From NCBI GenBank assembly GCA_001683845.1, contig LXQI01000021.1:51050-115049 (forward strand): a DNA stretch of 64,000 bases. The letters are read 5' to 3'. A model generated the notes under the pieces. The model had not been told where the DNA came from. It saw only the letters and a list, made by a program, of their open reading frames with translations, and did not search any database. Below, in pieces: positions 1 through 7,059 of this stretch. Positions within the stretch are counted from its first letter, which is position 1. Every line of letters begins with the position of its first letter. The translations under genes were made by a program, and so were the position numbers. The stretch comes from Erythrobacter sp. ANT-B3C2. Its GTDB lineage: Bacteria; Pseudomonadota; Alphaproteobacteria; Sphingomonadales; Sphingomonadaceae.

Positions 1-549
1 GAGGATGCGCGCGCCATCAGCCGGCAAGAGGTGATTGAGCGAGAAGGGGTCGCTGACGACGCTGCCGCACGGCTGGCGGTGGCGCGCGCCGAGATCCGCG
101 AGGCGCAGGCTGCGGCCGCCGCTGCGCGGGTCACGCTCGATCGGCTCACCATCCGCGCGCCGCTGGCGGCTCAGGTGCTGCAGGTTCGCACCCGCGAAGG
201 TGAATATGCCACCGCCGGCCGGGCGCAGGGCAATAATAGCGAGCCGCTGATGACGCTGGGTGTCACCCGGCCGCTGCATGTCCGCATCGATATCGACGAG
301 AACGAAATCGCGCGCGTGGCGCTGGGCCGGCCGGCGATCGTCAGCGCGCGCGGTGCCGCCGATCGCCGGGTGCGCGCCGGCTTCGTGCGGGCCGAGCCGC
401 TGATCGTGCCCAAGCGATCGCTGACCAATTCGGCGACCGAGCGGGTCGACGTGCGCGTGCTGCAGCTGATCTATGCGCTGCCGGCCGATGCAGGGTTCTT
501 CGTCGGCCAGCAGGTCGACGGCTTCGTGCCGGCCGGCCCTGGGCAATGA
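1..549 (+). CDS. HlyD-family efflux periplasmic adaptor subunit (3' part)
   Basis: Partial gene: the reading frame is open from base 1, so the N-terminus lies outside the window and the listed ATG at 31 is internal. The visible part begins with the end of an alanine/arginine-rich coiled-coil hairpin, followed by the second half of the barrel-sandwich (lipoyl-like) domain (LDRLTIRAPLAAQVLQV) and a beta-barrel region. This order is typical of membrane-fusion proteins that link an inner-membrane pump to an outer-membrane channel. The stop codon overlaps the start of the NodT-like gene (ATGA), so both are one translationally coupled efflux operon. The substrate cannot be deduced. Confidence 0.85.
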   Translation, partial: EDARAISRQEVIEREGVADDAAARLAVARAEIREAQAAAAAARVTLDRLTIRAPLAAQVLQVRTREGEYATAGRAQGNNSEPLMTLGVTRPLHVRIDIDENEIARVALGRPAIVSARGAADRRVRAGFVRAEPLIVPKRSLTNSATERVDVRVLQLIYALPADAGFFVGQQVDGFVPAGPGQ

Positions 550-1943
550 AGCGGGTACTGCTCCTGACGGTGCTGCTTGCGGGCTGTGCCGCAGTCGATC
601 GGGCGCCGCCGGCTGCCGGGGTGGTGCTCCCCGACGCTTTCGCGCTGCTTGATCGTGAGCGGGCGAACGACGGGGCGGTGAGCGATCTGCTGCCGCATGG
701 CGACCCGGCCTTCGCGGCACTCCATGCCCGCGCGCTGGCCGATGCACCGACGCTTGCCGCGGCCGTGGCGCGGATCGACATCGCGCGGGCCGGCCTGCGG
801 GCCAGCCGTGCGGCACGCTTGCCGGCGCTCGACGCAAGCGGCGCGATCGCGCGGCAGCGGGTCAATCCGGCGCAGTTCGGCGGTGCGATCCCCGCCGGCG
901 CTCCGGTCGAGCCGAACCGCACGACCTTCGACCTGGGCCTATCGGCAAGCTGGGACGCCGATCTGTTCGGGCGCCTGCGCGCCAGCGAGCGGGCCGCGGC
1001 GGCGCGGATCGGCGCGGCCGGCGCCGATGCCGCGGCTGTGCGCCTATCGCTGACCGCCGATATTGCCGCCACGGTGATCGATGCGCGCACGCTCGCCGCG
1101 CAGGCCGAGGTGGTGCGCGCCGACATCGCCAGCGCCGCCGATCTCGTGCAGATCACCCAGGTGCGCAGCCGCGCCGGCCTCGTGCCGGGCTTCGACCTGG
1201 TTCGGGCACAATCGCTGGAGGCCGATGCGCGGGCGCGGCTGGAGCCGATTCGGTCCGAGCAGGCGGCGGCCCTGGGTCGCCTCGTCACGCTCACGGCCAT
1301 TCCCGCAACCGAGATCCAGGCGGCGATGGAACTGCCGCCCGCCCCGCCGATGCGCGCGCTCCCCGCGCTGGCAGTGCCTTCGGTTCTGCTGCGTGGGCGA
1401 CCCGACATCATTGCCGCCGAACGTCGCCTGCTCGCTGCCGATGCCGAGATCGCCGCTGCTGCCGCAGAGCGCTTCCCCCGGCTGAGCATCACGGCCACGC
1501 TGGGCCTGTTTGCGCTCGCCTTGGGCGATGTGTTCGACGAAGCGTCGCTGATCGGATCGGTTGGCGCGGGGCTGGCAGGGCCGCTGCTCGATTTCGGGCG
1601 GGTGGGCGCGCGGATCGACCAGCGCCAGGCCGAAGCGCGTGAGGCCTTCGCGCTTTATCGCGGCGCGGTGTTCACCGCGCTGGGCGAGACCGAAGCCGGG
1701 CTGGGCGCGATCAATGCGGCCGACGCCCGGCTGGCGCTGCTCGAACGACAGGCGCTGCTCGACCAGGATGCCACCGCTCTGGCGCGCGAACGCTACCGGC
1801 GCGGGCTTGACACATTCCTGACCGTCCTCGATGCCGAGCGCAGCGCCAACAGCTCCCGCAATGCGGCGATCGAAGCTGCGGGCCAGACGTCGCGTGCCCG
1901 GATCGAACTGTACCGGGCCATCGGTGGTGCCGAACCGAAATGA
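546..1943 (+). CDS. NodT-family efflux outer-membrane lipoprotein
   Basis: 465 aa outer-membrane factor of a tripartite efflux pump. The N-terminus is a lipoprotein signal with lipobox LLAGC (Cys at about residue 14), so the mature protein is probably lipidated. Two long alpha-helical/beta repeats of the TolC/OprM type follow, with the typical alanine/arginine-rich helices and the second-repeat pattern LRGRPDIIAAERRLLAADAEI. Length is normal for the family. The start overlaps the stop of the adaptor gene by 4 nt. The cognate inner-membrane transporter is presumably upstream of the window. Confidence 0.92.
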   Translation: MKRVLLLTVLLAGCAAVDRAPPAAGVVLPDAFALLDRERANDGAVSDLLPHGDPAFAALHARALADAPTLAAAVARIDIARAGLRASRAARLPALDASGAIARQRVNPAQFGGAIPAGAPVEPNRTTFDLGLSASWDADLFGRLRASERAAAARIGAAGADAAAVRLSLTADIAATVIDARTLAAQAEVVRADIASAADLVQITQVRSRAGLVPGFDLVRAQSLEADARARLEPIRSEQAAALGRLVTLTAIPATEIQAAMELPPAPPMRALPALAVPSVLLRGRPDIIAAERRLLAADAEIAAAAAERFPRLSITATLGLFALALGDVFDEASLIGSVGAGLAGPLLDFGRVGARIDQRQAEAREAFALYRGAVFTALGETEAGLGAINAADARLALLERQALLDQDATALARERYRRGLDTFLTVLDAERSANSSRNAAIEAAGQTSRARIELYRAIGGAEPK

Positions 1944-2150
1944 GGAGGCAGGCTCGGGCGGCGGCCTGGGGCCCACCTTGTGGCCGTAGAGAGGAGCGCC
2001 GCTCGATCGCATGACGCACCACTGCGACATTAGCCCCGCAGGCAACACTGGCTGGCGTCTCAGTTTGCAACTAAACCCATTAAGTACTTGCAATCGCTAG
2101 GCGGTTCATACAGCCCCCGACTCCTATTGCCACGCGGCTTGGGATGACGA

Positions 2151-3335
2151 ATGAACAAATCCGCGCGCTACGATGATCTGGAACTGCTTCGGGGAATCGC
2201 CGCACTCGCAGTAGTCGTGTACCATTTCCTGCAAGCCTTCTTGCCCCATCACAAGGCATTGCCCCTTGTGGCTGCCCTGGGCTTGACAGTCGAGCGACCG
2301 TTCTTGCTCGCGCCCGTCAACGGGCCCTTTATGGTCACGATCTTCTTCGTGTTGTCGAGCTACGCGCTCACCCTCAAGCTGGTAGAGAAACGCGCCCCAG
2401 GAGCCGTCCTGACGGCGATCACCAAACGGTTTCCCCGCCTTTTGCCACTCACCCTGATTGGCACGGTCATTCCTGCCGCGCTGTTTGCGATAGGCTGGCT
2501 GTTCAACGATGAAGTTGCGCCACTGACAGGCTCAGAATGGCTTCGACTCCATGGCGGGATTCATCCCAGCGAGAACGCCCCATGGATTGCCGGGGCGCTG
2601 TTCGACAGTGTGCAATTGTTCGACCGTGGCTGGAGCCCATACAACTCGGTTCTTTGGACAATGCGTTACGAGCTGCTTGGCAGCCTGGCGGCTCTGTTCA
2701 CCGCTCTGGTCATTGCGGGCCCGCGGAAGCCGCTGCTAGACTTGGCGATCACCGTCTTGCTCGCGATGGCAGCGCTCAAGGTTCATGCACTGTGCGCAAT
2801 CTGTGTCGCCACGGTGCTGCTGACGAAGTACCTTCGCAACTCGAACGTAACGTTTGCCCCCAGAAGGGCGATGGTGCTGATCGTGTGCGGCCTGCTTATA
2901 GGAAGTACCTATAAGCCCTTTCCGGAATCCATGGCCATGGATCCGGACATTGGTCACCATGTCATTCGGATGGATTGGCTTATCCACGGGGTGGGCGGAA
3001 TTATGATCTTTCTCGGCGTCCACTGCTGGCGTCGTGCCTCGGTACCGGACTGGCCGGCGGCTCGCTTGCTGGGACGGCTATCCTTTGCGGTGTATGTCTT
3101 GCACGTGCCGGTGATAAGCTCGCTAGCGAGCGGAATAGTCTATTGGCTGGGGTATGGTTGGCTGAGCGTCATCGTGGCAGGCCTCGCGACAGCAGCGGCG
3201 ACGGGGGCCTTGGCTTTGGTCGCTTCAGGCTTTGACCTATGGTGGGTGGGTCGCCTGAACTGGGCAGTACGTTCGGTTGTCTCGCGTCAAGCTGCTCACC
3301 GGGGATTGCAGGCCCGTGGGACCGACGCTCCCTGA
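2151..3335 (+). CDS. Acyltransferase 3 family membrane protein
   Basis: 394 aa integral membrane protein of the acyltransferase-3 (OafA/YrhL-like) family, which O-acylates sugars or other surface molecules at the inner membrane. The N-terminus carries the family hallmark LELLRGIAALAVVVYHF, including the Arg and the catalytic-type His in the first membrane segment. About ten hydrophobic segments follow, ending with a C-terminal one near LLGRLSFAVYVLHVPVI, also typical. A 207-bp gap separates it from the efflux genes, so it is probably transcribed separately. The acceptor molecule is unknown. Base composition is slightly less GC-rich than its neighbours. Confidence 0.85.
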   Translation: MNKSARYDDLELLRGIAALAVVVYHFLQAFLPHHKALPLVAALGLTVERPFLLAPVNGPFMVTIFFVLSSYALTLKLVEKRAPGAVLTAITKRFPRLLPLTLIGTVIPAALFAIGWLFNDEVAPLTGSEWLRLHGGIHPSENAPWIAGALFDSVQLFDRGWSPYNSVLWTMRYELLGSLAALFTALVIAGPRKPLLDLAITVLLAMAALKVHALCAICVATVLLTKYLRNSNVTFAPRRAMVLIVCGLLIGSTYKPFPESMAMDPDIGHHVIRMDWLIHGVGGIMIFLGVHCWRRASVPDWPAARLLGRLSFAVYVLHVPVISSLASGIVYWLGYGWLSVIVAGLATAAATGALALVASGFDLWWVGRLNWAVRSVVSRQAAHRGLQARGTDAP

Positions 3336-3715
3336 ACCTAAGCGGCCAGTGCCCTCAAGGATTGCGTGTGTCCACAAGCGCCTCCCCGAAAAGCTTACGG
3401 ATACCGGATTGGTCATCCATTGGATCGGCGCGTCTTGTCGCCGATTCCGTGATCGTCCCGGCACGGCGGGCCCTCTCCTGCACGCCAAGGCACGTCTGGT
3501 GCGGGCCGCTGCGGTGTGAAGAAGCGCCTCGCATCCGCCTTTCGGGCATCACCGCGCCGGAGCCAGACGGCGGTTGCCGCAGTGCGCAGCCTCGCGTCGA
3601 TGTGAACGCGCACGAAGCCTGCCGATCTTAATTCGAACGAATGATTACCTCCTATTTGCTAGCCGAGAAGAACCAGGGCGGCCGAGCGGCAAGGTGCAGC
3701 AAAATTGTTGATTTA
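3336..3715. other. Intergenic region without a supported gene
   Basis: 380 bp between the acyltransferase and tRNA-Lys. Several overlapping ORFs of 60-130 codons occur on both strands, but none has a convincing ribosome-binding site or a recognisable protein, and they contradict each other. The last part before the tRNA is AT-richer. I see no clear terminator or repeat. Confidence 0.5.
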
Positions 3716-3791
3716 TGGTGAGCCCTGCTGGGTTCGAACCAGCGACCTACTGATTAAAAGTCAGTTGCTCTGCCGACTGAGCTAAGGGCCC
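3716..3791 (-). tRNA. tRNA-Lys (anticodon UUU)
   Basis: On the minus strand a full cloverleaf can be drawn: acceptor GGGCCCT pairs with AGGGCTC (one G-U pair), D arm AGCTCAGTCGGCAGAGC, anticodon stem ACTGA/TCAGT enclosing loop CTTTTAA (anticodon TTT), T arm CTGGTTCGAACCCAG, encoded CCA end. 76 nt including CCA. Confidence 0.97.
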
Positions 3792-3816
3792 CACCGCGCC
3801 GCGCGGGCGCGAGCGG

Positions 3817-4347
3817 TCACCTAGGCAGGCGCCCCGGGCGGGTCAAGCGTGCGGCGAGCTGGCGCAGGGTGTGGCCCCGCGTTCGCCCCGGAGCGGGGTC
3901 GCGCCAATGCGGTGCGATCTCGGCGGCCGGGCCGAGCACGAACAGCCGCTCGCGAAACGCCCTGTGCGGCAGCGTCAGCCCGGGCGAGGCCCAGCGTCCG
4001 CCGCTCCACAGCACGATATCGAGATCGAGCACCCGCGCCCCCCAACGCCGTCCACCCTGCCGGCGGCCGAACGCGCTCTCGATCCGCTTCAGCAACGCAA
4101 GCAGCGGAACGGGAGCGAGCGCCGTCTCCACCACTGCCGCCGCATTGGCATAGCGCCGGATAGACGGGCCGAGCGGAGCACTCCCGATCACCGCCGAACG
4201 CGCGCGCACCGCCAGCCCCTCCGCCTCCAGTCGTACGAGCGCCGCCTCCAGCACCCGCATCGGCGGTCCGTAGCGATGGTGCCGCCGATTGGAGCCCAGC
4301 GCAATCAGATAGCGCTGCTGCGCCCCGCCGCTCAGATATCCTCGCAA
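3817..4347 (-). CDS. folK: 2-amino-4-hydroxy-6-hydroxymethyldihydropteridine diphosphokinase (HPPK)
   Basis: Transfers pyrophosphate from ATP to 6-hydroxymethyl-dihydropterin in cytosolic folate synthesis. Family landmarks are present: N-terminal RYLIALGSN, the signature RRWGARVLDLDIVLW with the Mg-binding DLD, then LPHRAFRERLFVLGPAAEIAP. No ATG or GTG precedes RYLIALGSN in this frame near the expected N-terminus. The best candidate is TTG at 4347 (LRGYLSGGAQQRYLIALGSN), which overlaps the 3' end of the amidase gene; a CTG three codons further in is possible. About 176 aa, normal size. The longer ORF in the track is an upstream extension in antisense of aguB. Function is confident; the start is not. 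Confidence 0.88.
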   Translation of the reverse strand: MRGYLSGGAQQRYLIALGSNRRHHRYGPPMRVLEAALVRLEAEGLAVRARSAVIGSAPLGPSIRRYANAAAVVETALAPVPLLALLKRIESAFGRRQGGRRWGARVLDLDIVLWSGGRWASPGLTLPHRAFRERLFVLGPAAEIAPHWRDPAPGRTRGHTLRQLAARLTRPGRLPR

Positions 4348-5183
4348 AGCCGCCCGTAGAGCTGCGGGCGCCGATCGCGGAAAAAGCCCATTCCCGCCCG
4401 GTGCCGCGCCGCCTCGGCAAGGTCCAGCTCCGCGACAAGCGCCCCGGTATCCTCGCGCGCGGCTTCGGCCACCAGATCGCCCCATTCGTTGGTAATGAAG
4501 CTGTGGCCGTAGAAGGTCTGCCCTGCTTCGCAGCCGATGCGGTTGGCAGCGACCACCGGCATGCAGTTGCTCACTGCATGGCCCACCATCGCCCGGCGCC
4601 ACATCCGGCTGGTATCGAAACTGGCGTCGTAGGGCTCGGAGCCGATGGCGGTGGGGTAGAACAGCAGCTCGGCCCCCATCAAAGCCATCGCCCGGGCGGT
4701 TTCGGGATACCATTGGTCCCAGCAAATGCCCACGCCGATGCGCGTTCCCGCGACGTCCCACACCCTGAAGCCGGTATTGCCCGGACGGAAATAATATTTC
4801 TCCTCATAGCCCGGCCCATCGGGAATATGGCTCTTGCGATAGGTGCCGAGCACCTCCCCGTGCTCGTCGATCATCGCCAGCGTGTTATAATAATGGTGGC
4901 CGTCGCGTTCGAAGAAGCTTGTTGGGATTGCCACCCTGAGCCGTGCGGCCAGCTGCTGCATCGCCAGCACCGCCGGATGCTCTGCGGTGGGGCGAGCGAG
5001 GGCAAAGAAGCGCTCATCCTCCTCGCGGCAGAAATAGCCGCCGGAAAACAGCTCTGGCGGCAGCACAATCCGCGCACCCTGCCCTGCTGCCTGCTCCACC
5101 AGCGCGCTGACCGCTGCGATGTTGTCCTGCTCCGCCTCCAGATCGAGCGAAAGCTGCAGCGCGGCGACGGTGATCCTGGTCAT
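4332..5183 (-). CDS. aguB: N-carbamoylputrescine amidase
   Basis: 283 aa carbon-nitrogen hydrolase that cleaves N-carbamoylputrescine to putrescine, CO2 and ammonia. The nitrilase catalytic triad is visible: Glu in PPELFSGGYF, Lys in YRKSHIPDGPGY, Cys in GICWDQWYPE. The stretch HIPDGPGYEEKYYFRPG and the length are typical of AguB rather than other nitrilases. The track ORF starts at 5273, but homology begins at MTRITVAALQL (5183), which I use. It overlaps folK by 16 nt. No agmatine deiminase gene is in the window, but a polyamine cluster lies 13 kb away, so the product putrescine could feed it. Confidence 0.9.
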   Translation of the reverse strand: MTRITVAALQLSLDLEAEQDNIAAVSALVEQAAGQGARIVLPPELFSGGYFCREEDERFFALARPTAEHPAVLAMQQLAARLRVAIPTSFFERDGHHYYNTLAMIDEHGEVLGTYRKSHIPDGPGYEEKYYFRPGNTGFRVWDVAGTRIGVGICWDQWYPETARAMALMGAELLFYPTAIGSEPYDASFDTSRMWRRAMVGHAVSNCMPVVAANRIGCEAGQTFYGHSFITNEWGDLVAEAAREDTGALVAELDLAEAARHRAGMGFFRDRRPQLYGRLCEDI

Positions 5184-5336
5184 GGCCGGGGTGAGGTAGG
5201 TCCACTCCCGGCCGTGAACAAGCGGGAAACCCGCGCAACCTGGTCCGATCGTCGCGTTCGGCGCAGGCGCCACGATGCCGCGCGCGTCGTCACGGGCATA
5301 TCGGGCCCCGCCGCCGAACTGCGGTTGCCCTGCCGA

Positions 5337-6176
5337 TCAGTCGCGCTTGCGGAACAGCAGCGTCATCCGGTCGCTCTCGCCGATGTCGCGCAATTCCGCG
5401 CGCTGGGTGCGCCATGAGGGGGAGACCTCCCACACGCCCTCGGGATGATCGGCACTGTCCTGCGGATTGGCGTTGATCTCGCTCTGGCCAGCCAGTTCGA
5501 AGCCCATCGCTTCGACCAGGCCGATCACGTCCTTCTCGCGCACATAGCCCATCGGGCCGCCCGCATAGCTGGCGGGCGCATCGGCCTTGGCGCGGTGCTG
5601 GACGATGCCGAGCATGCCGCCCGGCTTGAGCAGGTCGCGCATGGCTTTCAACTCGCTATCGGCGAAGTTCCAGCGCATCATGTTGTGCATCATGCGGATG
5701 ACCACGATGCGGTCGAAGGTGCCCTTGTCCGCATCGCTCACCGCATCGAGCGTCAGCCCCGCGGTGCCCGCCTGATCGCGCCCGGTCCATTCTGCGACCT
5801 TGCCCGGGAAATCCTCGGCACCCTTGCGAATGCCGGCCTGCGCCTCCTCGCTGAACGGGCCGTTATCGGGCGTGAAATACAAGCCCACCAACTGGCCCTG
5901 TGGGCTCAGATAGTTACCCAGCACCCGCGAGTACCATCCGCCGCCCGGCGCATATTCGCCCACCTTCATGTCCGGCTCGATGCCGAAGAAGGCGAGCGTT
6001 TCGGCCGGGTGCCGGTGTGCGTCGCGCGGCTGGTCCGCCGCCCGGTTCGGGTTGGCGACCGCGGCCTGCAGCGCGGCCTGCCCCTCGGCGCTGATCGTGT
6101 GATTGTGGGCCGCGGCAGGTGCGGTGGCGGCGAGTGCAAGCCCTGCTGCAGCAAGGGTGGCCAGAATGGTGCGCAT
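5337..6176 (-). CDS. Secreted class I SAM-dependent methyltransferase-like protein
   Basis: 279 aa. An N-terminal signal peptide (MRTILATLAAAGLALAATAPAAAHN, cleavage after AAA) predicts export to the periplasm. The rest resembles a Rossmann-fold methyltransferase: motif I region MKVGEYAPGGGWYSRVLGNYL, acidic segment after strand 4 (FDRIVVIRMMHNMM), and post-motif LLKPGGMLGIVQHRA. Similar predicted periplasmic methyltransferases are common in alphaproteobacteria; the substrate is unknown, and a SAM-dependent reaction in the periplasm is puzzling. Monocistronic; divergent from msrA. Confidence 0.75.
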   Translation of the reverse strand: MRTILATLAAAGLALAATAPAAAHNHTISAEGQAALQAAVANPNRAADQPRDAHRHPAETLAFFGIEPDMKVGEYAPGGGWYSRVLGNYLSPQGQLVGLYFTPDNGPFSEEAQAGIRKGAEDFPGKVAEWTGRDQAGTAGLTLDAVSDADKGTFDRIVVIRMMHNMMRWNFADSELKAMRDLLKPGGMLGIVQHRAKADAPASYAGGPMGYVREKDVIGLVEAMGFELAGQSEINANPQDSADHPEGVWEVSPSWRTQRAELRDIGESDRMTLLFRKRD

Positions 6177-6282
6177 CGTCGATTCTCTCCCAGAGGCAAG
6201 TCAGGCCCAGCCTAGGCGAGCACGCGGAGATGACAAGCGGGGCGGCGCTTCCTATCTGCCCTGCAGCAAGGAGATGCGCATA

Positions 6283-6816
6283 ATGGCAAGCGAAACGGCG
6301 ATCGTGGCGGGCGGCTGCTTTTGGTGCACCGAGGCGGTGTTCCGCATGTGCACAGGGATAGAGGAGGTCGAGAGCGGCTATATCGGCGGCACCGTGGAGC
6401 ACCCCACTTATAAGCAGGTGTGCAGCGGCAGCACCGGCCATGCGGAGGCGGTGCGGCTCACTTTCGACCCCGATGCAATCGGCTATTCCGATCTGCTCGA
6501 CGTTTTCATGGGCACGCACGATCCGACACAGCTGAACCGGCAGGGGGGAGATGTCGGCACGCAGTATCGCAGCGCGATCTTCCCGCTGAGCGACGCCCAG
6601 CGCGCGGAGGCGGAAGCGGCCATCGACCACTGGAATGCCGAGCACGGTGCCAATGCGGTGACCACCATCGAGGGCCCGGCGCAATGGTACCCGGCCGAGG
6701 ATTACCATCAGGAATATTGGGCAGGCGAAGGCCAGCGAAACCCCTATTGCCAGGCGACGATCCCGCCCAAGCTGATGAAGCTGCGCAAGGGTTTTGGCGA
6801 GAAGGTCAAGGCGTAG
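6283..6816 (+). CDS. msrA: Peptide-methionine (S)-S-oxide reductase MsrA
   Basis: 177 aa cytosolic repair enzyme that reduces methionine-S-sulfoxide in proteins. The catalytic GGCFWCTEAVF motif places the active Cys at residue 12, and the family block GDVGTQYRSAIFPL is intact. Start ATG 6283 is preferred because AAGGAG lies 9 nt upstream; an in-frame ATG at 6274 would sit inside that site, and the track start at 6103 falls in the divergent methyltransferase gene. The C-terminus has family-typical Tyr/Cys residues (NPYCQATIPPK). Confidence 0.95.
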   Translation: MASETAIVAGGCFWCTEAVFRMCTGIEEVESGYIGGTVEHPTYKQVCSGSTGHAEAVRLTFDPDAIGYSDLLDVFMGTHDPTQLNRQGGDVGTQYRSAIFPLSDAQRAEAEAAIDHWNAEHGANAVTTIEGPAQWYPAEDYHQEYWAGEGQRNPYCQATIPPKLMKLRKGFGEKVKA

Positions 6817-6876
6817 CTTGACCAAAGAAGGGGTGCCGATAGCGGGCGAATGAGGGCAGCGCTCAGCGTTCCCCAC

Positions 6877-7059
6877 CTAGCGCTTCTTCAAGATCTCGAT
6901 CTTGTTCTTTTTGGCAAAATCCTTGGTTGATTCCTCGCTGCGGCCGAGGGCCTTGGCGATGGCTTGGAGGCCGTGACCCTTGGCGGCGAGGTTGCGCAGT
7001 TTGCCGGCTTCCTCGCTGTTCCACGGCTGCTTATGGCGCTCGAAGAACTCCTTGGCCAT
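6877..7059 (-). CDS. Small helix-turn-helix-like protein downstream of topA
   Basis: 60 aa, basic. The central stretch WNSEEAGKLRNLAAKGHGLQAIAKALGRSEESTKDFAKKNKI has the rhythm of a SANT/Myb-like or homeodomain-like helix-turn-helix (Trp-initiated helix 1, then IAKALGRS as turn and recognition helix). Its ATG overlaps the topA stop by 1 nt (TGATG), implying translational coupling. A DNA-binding role linked to topoisomerase is a guess. Coding status is supported by the overlap and the coherent protein. Confidence 0.7.
   Translation of the reverse strand: MAKEFFERHKQPWNSEEAGKLRNLAAKGHGLQAIAKALGRSEESTKDFAKKNKIEILKKR

Noticed and set aside
3239-3631. 130-aa ORF overlapping the acyltransferase end
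   Set aside because: Begins inside the acyltransferase gene and shows no recognisable protein.
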